Shown here piece by piece: positions 8,527-16,480 of a stretch of 64,000 bases of DNA. The stretch comes from Nitrosomonas sp. (GTDB lineage: Bacteria; Pseudomonadota; Gammaproteobacteria; Burkholderiales; Nitrosomonadaceae). Below the pieces are notes generated by a model. It was given only the letters and a program-made list of their open reading frames with translations, searched no databases and was not told where the DNA came from. Made by a program: the position numbers and the translations under genes. How positions within the stretch are numbered: position 1 is the stretch's first letter; each line of letters starts with the position of its first letter. The DNA lies in contig NZ_JAKFWH010000043.1 in assembly GCF_021731985.1 (NCBI RefSeq), positions 1 through 64,000 on the forward strand, read 5' to 3'.

Positions 8527-8662
8527 CTGCCGCTCAAAGGTTATTAAAAATAATGTGCCAGTCTGCTTGGGTGTTCGGACACTTATTGATCAAATGGAAT
8601 GGCTACTGAGTAGCGGGTTGATAATACGACGTCTGCATTGCTGAAGAAAGTTTGAAGGCTGA

Positions 8663-9520
8663 TTGTTTTATAAGCAAATGAGTGAGAAGATCGGAATCTT
8701 GAGAAATATAAGTTCAATAGTAAATCATAACCATCTAATTATTATTGTATTATCTTTGTGCATCACAATTTTCCAAGGTTGTGCAACAACGGCAAAGAAT
8801 AGTGATCAGCATTTAGATCCGGTTGATCCGCTTGAGAATGTGAACAGAGCTTCTTATAATTTTACTGATCGCGTTGATCGTTTGTTGTTTGAGCCTGTTG
8901 TGAATGCCTACATTGACTATGTGCCCAACGACGCCCAGCGGTCTATTGGGAATTTTTACGATAATCTGTCTTATCCTAATGTTGTGCTGAATTCTTTCTT
9001 ACAAGGCAAAGTCAAGCAGGGCGCTGAAGACACACTGCGTTTTTTTGTGAACTCAACGGTCGGAATGTTTGGCTTTTTTGATATGGCCACCCACATGGGG
9101 CTAAAAAAGCATGATGAAGATTTTGGGCAAACATTAGGCGTATGGGGTGTGAATACGGGTTCTTATTTGTTTATTCCGCTTTTAGGTCCCAGTAGTGAGC
9201 GTGATGTAACCAATATTCCGGTGGGTCTTTTGACTAATGTACTTTTTTACGCTGGTCTTGCGGTAGGTACAACATTCGCTGCTCCTTTAACTATCCTGGG
9301 TGCTATCGACAAACGCGCTCGTTTATCCGGTCCAATGCGTATTCGCGATGAAGCCGCGCTGGATCCCTACTTGTTTGTACGTGAAGCATCGCTGCAGCAA
9401 CGTGAATTTCTGATTCATGATGGTAAACTGCCATTAGATCTTTACTATGATCCTTTTCAAGATAATCCGTTTGAAAAAGAATTAGAAAAAACAAAAATAA
9501 AAAAAGAAAAGAAATTATGA
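8663..9520 (+). CDS. mlaA: MlaA (VacJ) family phospholipid-trafficking lipoprotein
   Basis: Outer-membrane lipoprotein that extracts misplaced phospholipid from the outer leaflet and passes it to the Mla pathway. An N-terminal hydrophobic segment ends in FQGCATT, an atypical but usable lipobox Cys. The family core follows: DPLENVNRASYNFTDRVDRL, NFYDNLSYPNVVLNSFLQGK, FGQTLGVWGVNTGSYLFIPLLGPS (each in parts) and DPYLFVREASLQQRE. The first codon at 8663 is TTG with GAAGG four bases upstream; ATG 8678 is the alternative. The C terminus is Lys-rich. It precedes shc in the same direction; mlaA genes often neighbour hopanoid genes. Confidence 0.92.
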   Translation: MFYKQMSEKIGILRNISSIVNHNHLIIIVLSLCITIFQGCATTAKNSDQHLDPVDPLENVNRASYNFTDRVDRLLFEPVVNAYIDYVPNDAQRSIGNFYDNLSYPNVVLNSFLQGKVKQGAEDTLRFFVNSTVGMFGFFDMATHMGLKKHDEDFGQTLGVWGVNTGSYLFIPLLGPSSERDVTNIPVGLLTNVLFYAGLAVGTTFAAPLTILGAIDKRARLSGPMRIRDEAALDPYLFVREASLQQREFLIHDGKLPLDLYYDPFQDNPFEKELEKTKIKKEKKL

Positions 9521-9671
9521 TTAATGAGGCTTGATAGCCAGGTGATTTAAACGAGTTTGTTAGATATTTACAGGAAGAAATCTTATGTGAAAAATCCATT
9601 TCAGCCAAGCAGAATTGATAATAGGCATTAAATCTATTGGGATATTTGTAACAGACAGGGCGCTTAGGAAT

Positions 9672-11681
9672 ATGGACGGGTTTCAAAGAATATCTAATAT
9701 ATCGCAGCAACAAGGTGATTCTACTCTTGAAGATGAGACAGCTTTTTCGAAGACAGCATCAAACCTGAATCAGGAAGCAATCAATACCAGTGAGCTGGAA
9801 ATTAAATTTTCCCAAGCTCGCGCGGCCATGTTGTCTTTACAAAATGCGGATGGGCATTGGTGTTTCCCGTTGGAAGCGGATTGCACGATCCCTGCAGAGT
9901 ATATTTTGATGATGCATTTCATGGATGAAGTGGATGTTTTATTAGAAACCAGAATAGCGCGTTTCATCCGTGATAAGCAGGATCTTAGCCATGGTGGCTG
10001 GCCGCTGTATTATGGCGGGGCTTTTGATATCAGTTGCACCATTAAAGCGTATTATGCCCTGAAACTGGTGGGCGATTCTCCCGATGCAGCGCATATGGTG
10101 CGCGCACGGGAAGCTATTTTGGAACGCGGCGGCGCAGCCAAAGCGAATGTTTTTACCCGTTTGTTGCTGGCAATGTATGACCAGATTCCTTGGCGTGGTG
10201 TACCCGTTGTTCCGGCAGAACTTGTTCTGTTGCCGCGCTGGTTTCCTTTTCATCTGAGTAAAGTTTCTTACTGGTCACGGACCGTGATGGTGCCTTTGTC
10301 CATTCTGTGTACGATGAAGGCGCGTGCTGTTAATCCGCGACAAGTGCACATTCGTGAGCTGTTTATCATTCCACCGGAAGAAGAAAAGAATTATTTCCCA
10401 AAGGCGGGAACGCTGCTAAAACGCTTTTTTATGTTGACTGAGCGCGTATTGTCGCGCGTGGAACCCAGACTTCCCCAATCAATACGTCAATACGCCATAC
10501 GCCGTGCAGAAAATTGGACCCTTGAACGTTTGAACGGAGAATGTGGCATCGGTGCAATTTTTCCAGCTATGGTCAATGCGCATGAATCATTGGCATTACT
10601 GGGCTATGCGTATGATCATCCCAATCGCGTGCAGTGCCGCAATGCATTGCGCGGATTGCTGGTCGATGAAGGGGAACGCGTTTGGTGCCAGCCTTGTACC
10701 TCGCCGGTCTGGGACACCGTGTTAACAAGTCTGGCGTTGCAGGAAGATCCAACGACGGATCAGAAACCGGTGCTGCAGGCGCTGGATTGGCTGGTGGAAC
10801 AACAGATTCTGGATGAGCCGGGTGACTGGCGCGATAATTGTCCGGATTTGCCAGGCGGCGGTTGGGCTTTTCAATATGCGAATCCGCATTATCCTGACCT
10901 TGATGATACCGCTGCGGTTGCCTGGGCAATGGACCAGGGCGATGCAGAGCGTTATCAGAAGCCTTTGGAACGCGCAGCCAACTGGCTGTGTGGCATGCAG
11001 TCGCGCAATGGCGGTTTTGCAGCCTTTAACATCGACAATACTTACCACTATCTGAATGAGATTCCTTTTGCCGATCACGGCGCGTTGATCGATCCGCCGA
11101 CCAGCGATGTGACAGCGCGTTGTGTTGGTTTTCTTGGAAAATATGGTAAATCGCATCACCAACATGCTGTGCTGCGCGGTATCAGCTATTTGTTGCGGGA
11201 ACAGGAGTCCAACGGTGCTTGGTTCGGGCGCTGGGGTACTAATTATATTTATGGTACATGGTCTGTTCTGGAAGCATTCCGTTTGGTTCAGTTTGATATG
11301 CAACATAAATCGGTGCGCCGTGCCGTGCAGTGGTTAGAATCCGTACAAAGAGCGGATGGCGGTTGGGGTGAAACCAACGACTCTTATCTGGATACCCAGC
11401 TTGCTGGTAAGTTTCCAGAAACCAGTACCGCGTTTCAAACCGCTTGGGCTGTGCTGGGTTTGATGGCGGCCGGTGAGGTAAACAGCGAATCGGTACGCAG
11501 AGGCATTAATTACTTGTTGCGCAATCAATCGAGTGATCATTTGTGGGAAGAACCTTGGTTCACGGCGCCCGGCTTTCCGCGCGTTTTCTATCTACGCTAT
11601 CACGGATATTCAAAATTCTTCCCATTATGGGCACTGGCACGTTACCGTGCGTTGACCAGAACAGTGGCTGCGTGCCTATAA
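9672..11681 (+). CDS. shc: squalene-hopene cyclase
   Basis: Cyclises squalene to hopene/hopanol, the first committed step of hopanoid membrane lipid synthesis, as a monotopic inner-membrane enzyme. The catalytic DxDD motif is DLDD, starting at about residue 409 (YPDLDDTAAVAW). QW-type repeats recur, including QNADGHWCF, QSRNGGFAAF, QESNGAWFGRWG and QRADGGWGETNDSY. The C terminus LRYHGYSKFFPLWALARY is typical. A TTG at 9615 would add 19 residues; ATG 9672 is preferred although its ribosome site (AGGA, 2 bases away) is close. It overlaps hpnG at its 3' end, tying cyclisation to side-chain formation. Confidence 0.95.
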   Translation: MDGFQRISNISQQQGDSTLEDETAFSKTASNLNQEAINTSELEIKFSQARAAMLSLQNADGHWCFPLEADCTIPAEYILMMHFMDEVDVLLETRIARFIRDKQDLSHGGWPLYYGGAFDISCTIKAYYALKLVGDSPDAAHMVRAREAILERGGAAKANVFTRLLLAMYDQIPWRGVPVVPAELVLLPRWFPFHLSKVSYWSRTVMVPLSILCTMKARAVNPRQVHIRELFIIPPEEEKNYFPKAGTLLKRFFMLTERVLSRVEPRLPQSIRQYAIRRAENWTLERLNGECGIGAIFPAMVNAHESLALLGYAYDHPNRVQCRNALRGLLVDEGERVWCQPCTSPVWDTVLTSLALQEDPTTDQKPVLQALDWLVEQQILDEPGDWRDNCPDLPGGGWAFQYANPHYPDLDDTAAVAWAMDQGDAERYQKPLERAANWLCGMQSRNGGFAAFNIDNTYHYLNEIPFADHGALIDPPTSDVTARCVGFLGKYGKSHHQHAVLRGISYLLREQESNGAWFGRWGTNYIYGTWSVLEAFRLVQFDMQHKSVRRAVQWLESVQRADGGWGETNDSYLDTQLAGKFPETSTAFQTAWAVLGLMAAGEVNSESVRRGINYLLRNQSSDHLWEEPWFTAPGFPRVFYLRYHGYSKFFPLWALARYRALTRTVAACL

Positions 11682-12394
11682 CCGGGCTGGTGACAGCCTT
11701 ACGGGCTGAGGCCAGTTGCGTGTCTTCCGCGCGTGTTCCGTTCAATACAATCATGCCGGTTGATGACCTGGCAGTTTTGTGGCTCAGCGGTATGGGTGCT
11801 CAGGCCGCTCGGATAGCGGCTGAAGGATTGCATCAGCATGGCGTATCGGCATTGGTGAGTTTCGGTGTTGCCGGAGCATTGAGTCCCGATTTGAAGCCGG
11901 GCGATTTGGTTTTGCCGGATGCGATACATATGGATGCTCAGTTGCCTGTAAACATAGCCTGGCGTGACCGATTACAAAATCTGCTCCCGGCAGAGATTAC
12001 TGTACAGAATGGTATCTTAGCGAACAGTGATGTGCCATTGACAGGTACCAAAGCAAAACTGGATTTGGCGCAAGCAACGGGTGCCTGTGCGGTGGATATG
12101 GAAAGCGCTGCGATTGCAGCAGTAGCGGCGGCGGCTGGCATTCCGTTTATCGCAGTACGCGCCATCATCGATCCGCTTCAATTCTCACCCCCGGAAGCAC
12201 TTTTCGGCGCCGTCTATCCGGATGGCGCGGTAAATCCCATTCGTCTGACGGCATTGATACTAAAACGCTCTGTCCATTTAACTACACTTATGCAAATGGG
12301 GACGGGGATGCGCGCCGCACGCAATACATTATCACGCGTGATTCAATCGGCAGGTGCCGGGCTTAACCACCAAGTAACCGACCAATCAGCGTAA
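11672..12394 (+). CDS. hpnG: hopanoid-associated phosphorylase HpnG
   Basis: Nucleoside phosphorylase-like enzyme that removes adenine from adenosylhopane to give phosphoribosylhopane in extended hopanoid synthesis. The purine nucleoside phosphorylase/MTA nucleosidase fold shows in LWLSGMGAQAARIAAEGL, VSFGVAGALSPDLKPGDLVLP and AVDMESAAIAAVAAAAGIPF (in parts); the last holds the nucleobase/ribose-binding Met-Glu. The reading frame is open far upstream inside shc, but homologues begin at PITGLVTAL, so GTG 11672, overlapping the shc stop by 10 bases, is the likely start. It ends 6 bases from the convergent ABC exporter. hpnH is not seen nearby. Confidence 0.85.
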   Translation: MPITGLVTALRAEASCVSSARVPFNTIMPVDDLAVLWLSGMGAQAARIAAEGLHQHGVSALVSFGVAGALSPDLKPGDLVLPDAIHMDAQLPVNIAWRDRLQNLLPAEITVQNGILANSDVPLTGTKAKLDLAQATGACAVDMESAAIAAVAAAAGIPFIAVRAIIDPLQFSPPEALFGAVYPDGAVNPIRLTALILKRSVHLTTLMQMGTGMRAARNTLSRVIQSAGAGLNHQVTDQSA

Positions 12395-12400
12395 GGGTGC

Positions 12401-14164
12401 TTATTGCGGTTGTAATTGCAGTGCAGCCAGCCGTGCATACAACTCGCTTGATTGCAACAATTCGGTATGCGTCCCCAATGCGTCCAGTCGGCCATGATCG
12501 AGCACGGCAATCCGATCGGCGGATTGCACGGTTGCCAAACGATGAGCAATAACCAGTGTAGTGCGGTTGCGCATCAATCGTTGCAGCGCTTGCTGCACCC
12601 AAAACTCACTTTGCGCATCCAGCGCGCTGGTGGCTTCATCTAATAAAAGTATCGGTGCGTCAGCCAATATGGCGCGTGCAATGGCCAGCCGTTGCTTTTG
12701 CCCGCCCGACAGTCCCAATCCGGAATCTCCCAACTGTGTTTGATAGCCTTGCGGCAATTTGCTGATAAAATCGTGCGCGTAGGCTGCATCGGCCGCAGCT
12801 TCCACTTCCGCATCACTGGCATCGGGTCGGGCATAGCGCAGATTGTCGCTGATGGTGCCATAAAATAAAGCCGGGTTTTGTGCGACCAGTGCAAAGCACC
12901 GGCGTAAGACAAAAATATCCAGGTTCCGGATATCAATACCTTCCAATTTGATACTGCCGGATTGATTGTCAAAGAAGCGCAGCAACAAATCAAACAACGT
13001 AGATTTTCCCGCACCCGAAGGGCCTACCAAGGCCAGCGTTTCTCCCGCCCGGATAGTCAGCGTCAAATGATCGATAGCAAGCACATCGGGACGCGAAGGG
13101 TAGGCAAAGCACAATTGCTCGATGTCGATATTTCCAGATACTTTCGGCAATGGACTGGGTTTATCAGGCGATTGAATCAGATTCGGCGCTTGTAATAATT
13201 CTATCGTCCGCTCGGCAGCTCCGGCGGCACGTTGTAACTCACCAATCACTTCCGAAATAGAGGCAACGGCCGAACCAACGATGACGCTATAGAATACAAA
13301 AGCAGCCAATTCGCCTGCACTGATACGGCCTTCGATCACATCAATGCCGCCCACCCATAGCATGAATCCCACGGCACCCAGCACCAGCAGGATGACGATG
13401 GCGATCAGTAAAGCGCGTTGCGTGGCGCGCTGTTTTGCGACGGCAAAGGCTTCTTCTACTTGGTCATAAAATTTGCGTTGATCAATGGATTGATGATTGT
13501 AGGCTTGAACTGTTTTGATCTGGCCAAGCACTTCACCGACATAAGCGCCGACCGCAGCGATTTTATCCTGGCTTTGGCGCGACAAATGCCGCACGCGGCG
13601 GCCATAAATCAATATCGGCACCACCACCAGCGGCACGCAAATTGTGACCAGTGCGGCCAGTTTCGCATTGGTGATAAATAACCAGATAATGCCGCCTATC
13701 ATCATGATCAGATTACGTAACGCGAACGATACGGATGACCCGATCACGGTTTGCAGTAACGTCATATCGGCGGTCAGGCGCGATTGGATTTCGAGGCTGC
13801 GGTTTTCCTCAAAAAACCCCGGGTGCAGATGAATCAGATGATTGAATACTTTGCTGCGAATATCGGCAATCACCCGCTCGCCCAGCCAGGTGACCCAGTA
13901 GTAACGGGTAAAAGTACCCACAGCCAGGGCTATCACCAGCAGTAAAAAGATCACCACATATTGACTCAACAGTTCTTTGGATTGTGTCGCAAATCCTTGA
14001 TCAATGAGCAAGCGGATACCTTGTCCGATGGATAACGTAATCGTCGCAGTAAATAACAGAGCCAGTAAGCTGTAGGCGACCTGGCGCTGGTAAGGGGCGA
14101 TAAATTGCGCTGCTTTTTTGATGCTCTGCCAGCGGGTTTGCGTGTTCTTAGGGAAATCTGTCAT
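12401..14164 (-). CDS. ABC exporter, fused membrane and ATPase domains (MsbA-like)
   Basis: Half-transporter of 587 residues working as a homodimer in the inner membrane. The N-terminal domain has about six helices, for example [20 protein letters not shown] and ALLIAIVILLVLGAVGFMLW. The ATPase domain has Walker A GPSGAGKST, signature LSGGQKQRLAIARAIL and Walker B ILLLDEATSALD with IAHRLATVQSADRI after it. The sequence resembles MsbA-type lipid or drug exporters; the cargo is unknown. The next gene upstream on the minus strand, separated by about 50 bases, is the broken mutase. The C terminus is Gln/Leu-rich. Confidence 0.88.
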   Translation of the reverse strand: MTDFPKNTQTRWQSIKKAAQFIAPYQRQVAYSLLALLFTATITLSIGQGIRLLIDQGFATQSKELLSQYVVIFLLLVIALAVGTFTRYYWVTWLGERVIADIRSKVFNHLIHLHPGFFEENRSLEIQSRLTADMTLLQTVIGSSVSFALRNLIMMIGGIIWLFITNAKLAALVTICVPLVVVPILIYGRRVRHLSRQSQDKIAAVGAYVGEVLGQIKTVQAYNHQSIDQRKFYDQVEEAFAVAKQRATQRALLIAIVILLVLGAVGFMLWVGGIDVIEGRISAGELAAFVFYSVIVGSAVASISEVIGELQRAAGAAERTIELLQAPNLIQSPDKPSPLPKVSGNIDIEQLCFAYPSRPDVLAIDHLTLTIRAGETLALVGPSGAGKSTLFDLLLRFFDNQSGSIKLEGIDIRNLDIFVLRRCFALVAQNPALFYGTISDNLRYARPDASDAEVEAAADAAYAHDFISKLPQGYQTQLGDSGLGLSGGQKQRLAIARAILADAPILLLDEATSALDAQSEFWVQQALQRLMRNRTTLVIAHRLATVQSADRIAVLDHGRLDALGTHTELLQSSELYARLAALQLQPQ

Positions 14165-14218
14165 TAATGAATCCCGCCGGATAGCGGGCGCTGCTGTGAT
14201 TGCTATAAACTGGATGGA

Positions 14219-14670
14219 TTAATCTTGAGAATCGGGTTTCTTCACAAATCTGGCAATGAGCAGTATCCAGGCGACGATTAGCCCGATAATGGCCGGGATA
14301 TGCGTCAGTTTTACAAACTGCTCCTGCCACGCAGCAGCGCCGCTTGCACCGGTCTGCTGCGCCGCGATTGCCAGCGATTCCGCAGTACCCCACCAGGCAT
14401 TGGCGATTTCGGAAACGACGGTGAGCCACGTCAAGCAAGCGGCAATCAGAGCATGACTAAAGCCGAGCGCGCGCTGACCTTATGCGGCAGCGTAAGAAGC
14501 AGCACCGCCATCAACGTGAACAGCATACCGTTCAGCACAGCTTGAATGTGCGCGCTCAGTGCCAGCCGAGGGAAGGGCGTATGCGGCATCACCAGTCCCC
14601 AGATGATGCCGACTAATACTAAAGCCAGGCCGTGGATCAGGATTTGTCTTGCTCGGTTTTGTGTTTGCAT
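14219..14670 (-). pseudogene. hydroxylaminobenzene mutase/styrene-oxide isomerase-like membrane protein, frameshifted at a (GC)4 run
   Basis: Two abutting minus-strand frames make one protein. The first, from ATG 14670, reads RARQILIHGLALVLVGIIWG, then LALSAHIQAVLNGMLF and PHKVSAR. The second continues as ALGFSHALIAACLTWLTVVS and on to VAWILLIARFVKKPDSQD. They join if one GC unit is removed from the GCGCGCGC tract at 14467-14474. The LSAHxxxVxNG signature and four-helix layout match the hydroxylaminobenzene mutase/styrene-oxide isomerase group of haem-binding membrane isomerases. As written the first frame stops at 14446. It may be a mutation, a sequencing slip or a switchable tract. Confidence 0.65.
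14467..14474. repeat. (GC)4 dinucleotide run at the frameshift point
   Basis: Four GC units lie exactly where the two halves of the membrane isomerase-like gene change frame. Three units would restore a continuous reading frame. Short dinucleotide runs can slip during replication. Confidence 0.5.
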
Positions 14671-14774
14671 TTTTTCAATGATTCGAGACTGATAAATAAA
14701 TTGGATTGACAGAAGTGGTTGGTTTTTAGAAGAGAAATTGACCAATTAAAATGAGAAAGTATTTCAAACAAAAT

Positions 14775-15275
14775 TTATCTGGAATGTGAATCAGCCCATA
14801 AATCTTTATGAATAATTTCGTGCTCTTTAGTAGCAAAGTCTATTACGAAAGTGTTCGTATCCTTATCAATTAATACAGAGCAATCTTTAACATATTCAAT
14901 TCCTGCTTGCGTAAATAGTTCTATTAGCCTCTTATCATTAAGGCCTTTTTCTTCGGAAACTGCATCAATTTTCTTCATTTTATAAGCTAGATCAAGATGG
15001 AACCGGTCCGATATATCTTTATTACAGGAATCTATTATTTTCTTCTGATTGCACTGAATTGTTCCAAAGAATTCTGGTACATATTTCTTGATATTTTCAT
15101 TTTTTGCTGCTATTTCATGAGCATCAACTTCATATTGAAATACTTTCTCAATATCTTCCCGAGATATATCTTTCTTTTTAAAAAATATTTTTGTTGCGAA
15201 TCCGGAATTATCAAAAAACACGCAAGCAAAAGCCCCGTTGCTGTATTCACCGTTAATCATTTCGTATATCAGCAT
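14775..15275 (-). CDS. hypothetical AT-rich protein, possible kinase-like fold
   Basis: 166 residues with no family I recognise with confidence. The order of motifs is loosely like a small protein kinase or phosphotransferase: a glycine-rich start (NGEYSNGAFACVFF), a Lys-bearing strand (FATKIFFKKK), an acidic helix (VFQYEVDAHEIAAK), YVPEFFG, and near the end CSVLIDKDTNTFVIDFATKE, where IDFA would sit at the metal-binding position. A clear HRD loop is missing, so activity is doubtful. The gene is more AT-rich than its neighbours and stands alone between a broken gene and ppiC, which suggests later acquisition. Confidence 0.5.
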   Translation of the reverse strand: MLIYEMINGEYSNGAFACVFFDNSGFATKIFFKKKDISREDIEKVFQYEVDAHEIAAKNENIKKYVPEFFGTIQCNQKKIIDSCNKDISDRFHLDLAYKMKKIDAVSEEKGLNDKRLIELFTQAGIEYVKDCSVLIDKDTNTFVIDFATKEHEIIHKDLWADSHSR

Positions 15276-15353
15276 TTTTGTTTTAAATTATCGAAAGAAA
15301 GCAAAATTGTGATTCAATTCAGTAAAGTATCCTACGGTCAGAGCACTAGATGA

Positions 15354-15635
15354 TCATTCGCTCCGCTTAGTCACTTCCAGCAAATGATACCCAAACTGCG
15401 TTTTAACCGGTCCTTGCACTTCACCCACTGGTGCACTGAAAACGACCGTATCAAATTCTTTAACCATTTGTCCGCGGCCAAATTCGCCCAAGTCGCCGCC
15501 TTGTTTGCCGGATGGGCATAACGAGTGTTGTTGTGCCAATTGACCGAATTCTGCGCCATTTTCAATTTCTGCTTTCAGGTTGTTACATTGTTCTTCGGTT
15601 TTTACCAAAATGTGACGTGCACTGGCTTTTGCCAT
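15354..15635 (-). CDS. ppiC: parvulin-type peptidyl-prolyl cis-trans isomerase
   Basis: A single parvulin domain of 93 residues, catalysing cis-trans isomerisation of prolyl bonds; no signal peptide, so cytoplasmic. The family blocks are complete: [55 protein letters not shown] and [15 protein letters not shown]. The length and the HSLCPSG segment match stand-alone PpiC (Par10-type) proteins. A GGAGAAATATT ribosome site precedes the start on the minus strand. Not part of an obvious operon. Confidence 0.92.
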   Translation of the reverse strand: MAKASARHILVKTEEQCNNLKAEIENGAEFGQLAQQHSLCPSGKQGGDLGEFGRGQMVKEFDTVVFSAPVGEVQGPVKTQFGYHLLEVTKRSE

Positions 15636-15802
15636 AATATTTCTCCTGTATTTTTACAAGTGCTTAAAATTAATTTTTGTTACGTGGTACATTTAAGCAT
15701 AAATCGGCGTGTTTGTTAAAGTACGGTTTTATTTTTTCTACAGTTTATCCGGGTCATAGAGGTATGTTTCCATGAATTTAGAAAGTAGTCCCACATCCAG
15801 CG

Positions 15803-16480
15803 GTGTCAGTGCAGATGCTTGAACTAATTAATGTGAATAAGGCCTACGCCGAAGGGCGGAAGGTGTTGACCCATTTAACGTATACCCTGAAAGCAGGTGA
15901 GTATGTGGCCATCATGGGCGATTCGGGTGTGGGCAAATCGACGCTGTTGAATCTGATTGCCGGGCTGGATACGCCGGATTCGGGCGAGATCCGCATTAAT
16001 GGCATGGCGATTTCATCGTTGGATGATGATGCCGCTACACAATTGCGGCGCGAGCAGTTTGGTTTCATCTTTCAAGCATTCCATGTATTGCCGCATCTGA
16101 CCTTATCGCAGAATATTGCTTTGCCTTTATTGTTGAATGGCGTGCCAACGGATCGTGTGGAACAGATGCTGGCTGATGTGGGGTTGCGCGATCGCGGGCA
16201 TCATTTTCCGCGTCAGTTATCCGGCGGTGAGTTGCAGCGTGTTGCGATTGCGCGGGCACTGATACACCGGCCTAAATTGGTGCTGGCGGACGAGCCGACG
16301 GGTAATCTCGACCCGGATACGGCGCACGAGATTCTCCAGTTGATGCGCACGGAAATAAAAACCAATGGCGCTACGGGTATTCTCGTGACGCATTCGCATG
16401 CAGCGGCCGCAACGGCGGACTTTGTGTTGAATTTAACCAAGGATGGCTTGCATCCGGTGAAATCAGAGCACAGCGAATGA
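15803..16480 (+). CDS. ABC transporter ATP-binding protein, LolD/MacB type
   Basis: Cytoplasmic ATPase of 225 residues that drives an FtsX-type membrane partner. Walker A is GDSGVGKST, the signature is LSGGELQRVAIARAL and Walker B is VLADEPTGNLD; the EPTGNLD form and FGFIFQAFHVLPHLT are typical of the LolD/MacB/FtsE class. The start could be GTG 15803 or ATG 15815; neither has a strong ribosome site. It overlaps the permease gene by four bases (ATGA), so the two are coupled. The secreted AttH-like third gene suggests an envelope role rather than plain import. Confidence 0.9.
   Translation: MSVQMLELINVNKAYAEGRKVLTHLTYTLKAGEYVAIMGDSGVGKSTLLNLIAGLDTPDSGEIRINGMAISSLDDDAATQLRREQFGFIFQAFHVLPHLTLSQNIALPLLLNGVPTDRVEQMLADVGLRDRGHHFPRQLSGGELQRVAIARALIHRPKLVLADEPTGNLDPDTAHEILQLMRTEIKTNGATGILVTHSHAAAATADFVLNLTKDGLHPVKSEHSE

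Noticed and set aside
9303-9713. 136-residue minus-strand frame across the mlaA-shc junction
   Set aside because: Antisense to two well-supported genes; no motif.
10722-11306. 194-residue minus-strand frame inside shc
   Set aside because: Shadow of the cyclase coding sequence; composition follows the opposite strand.
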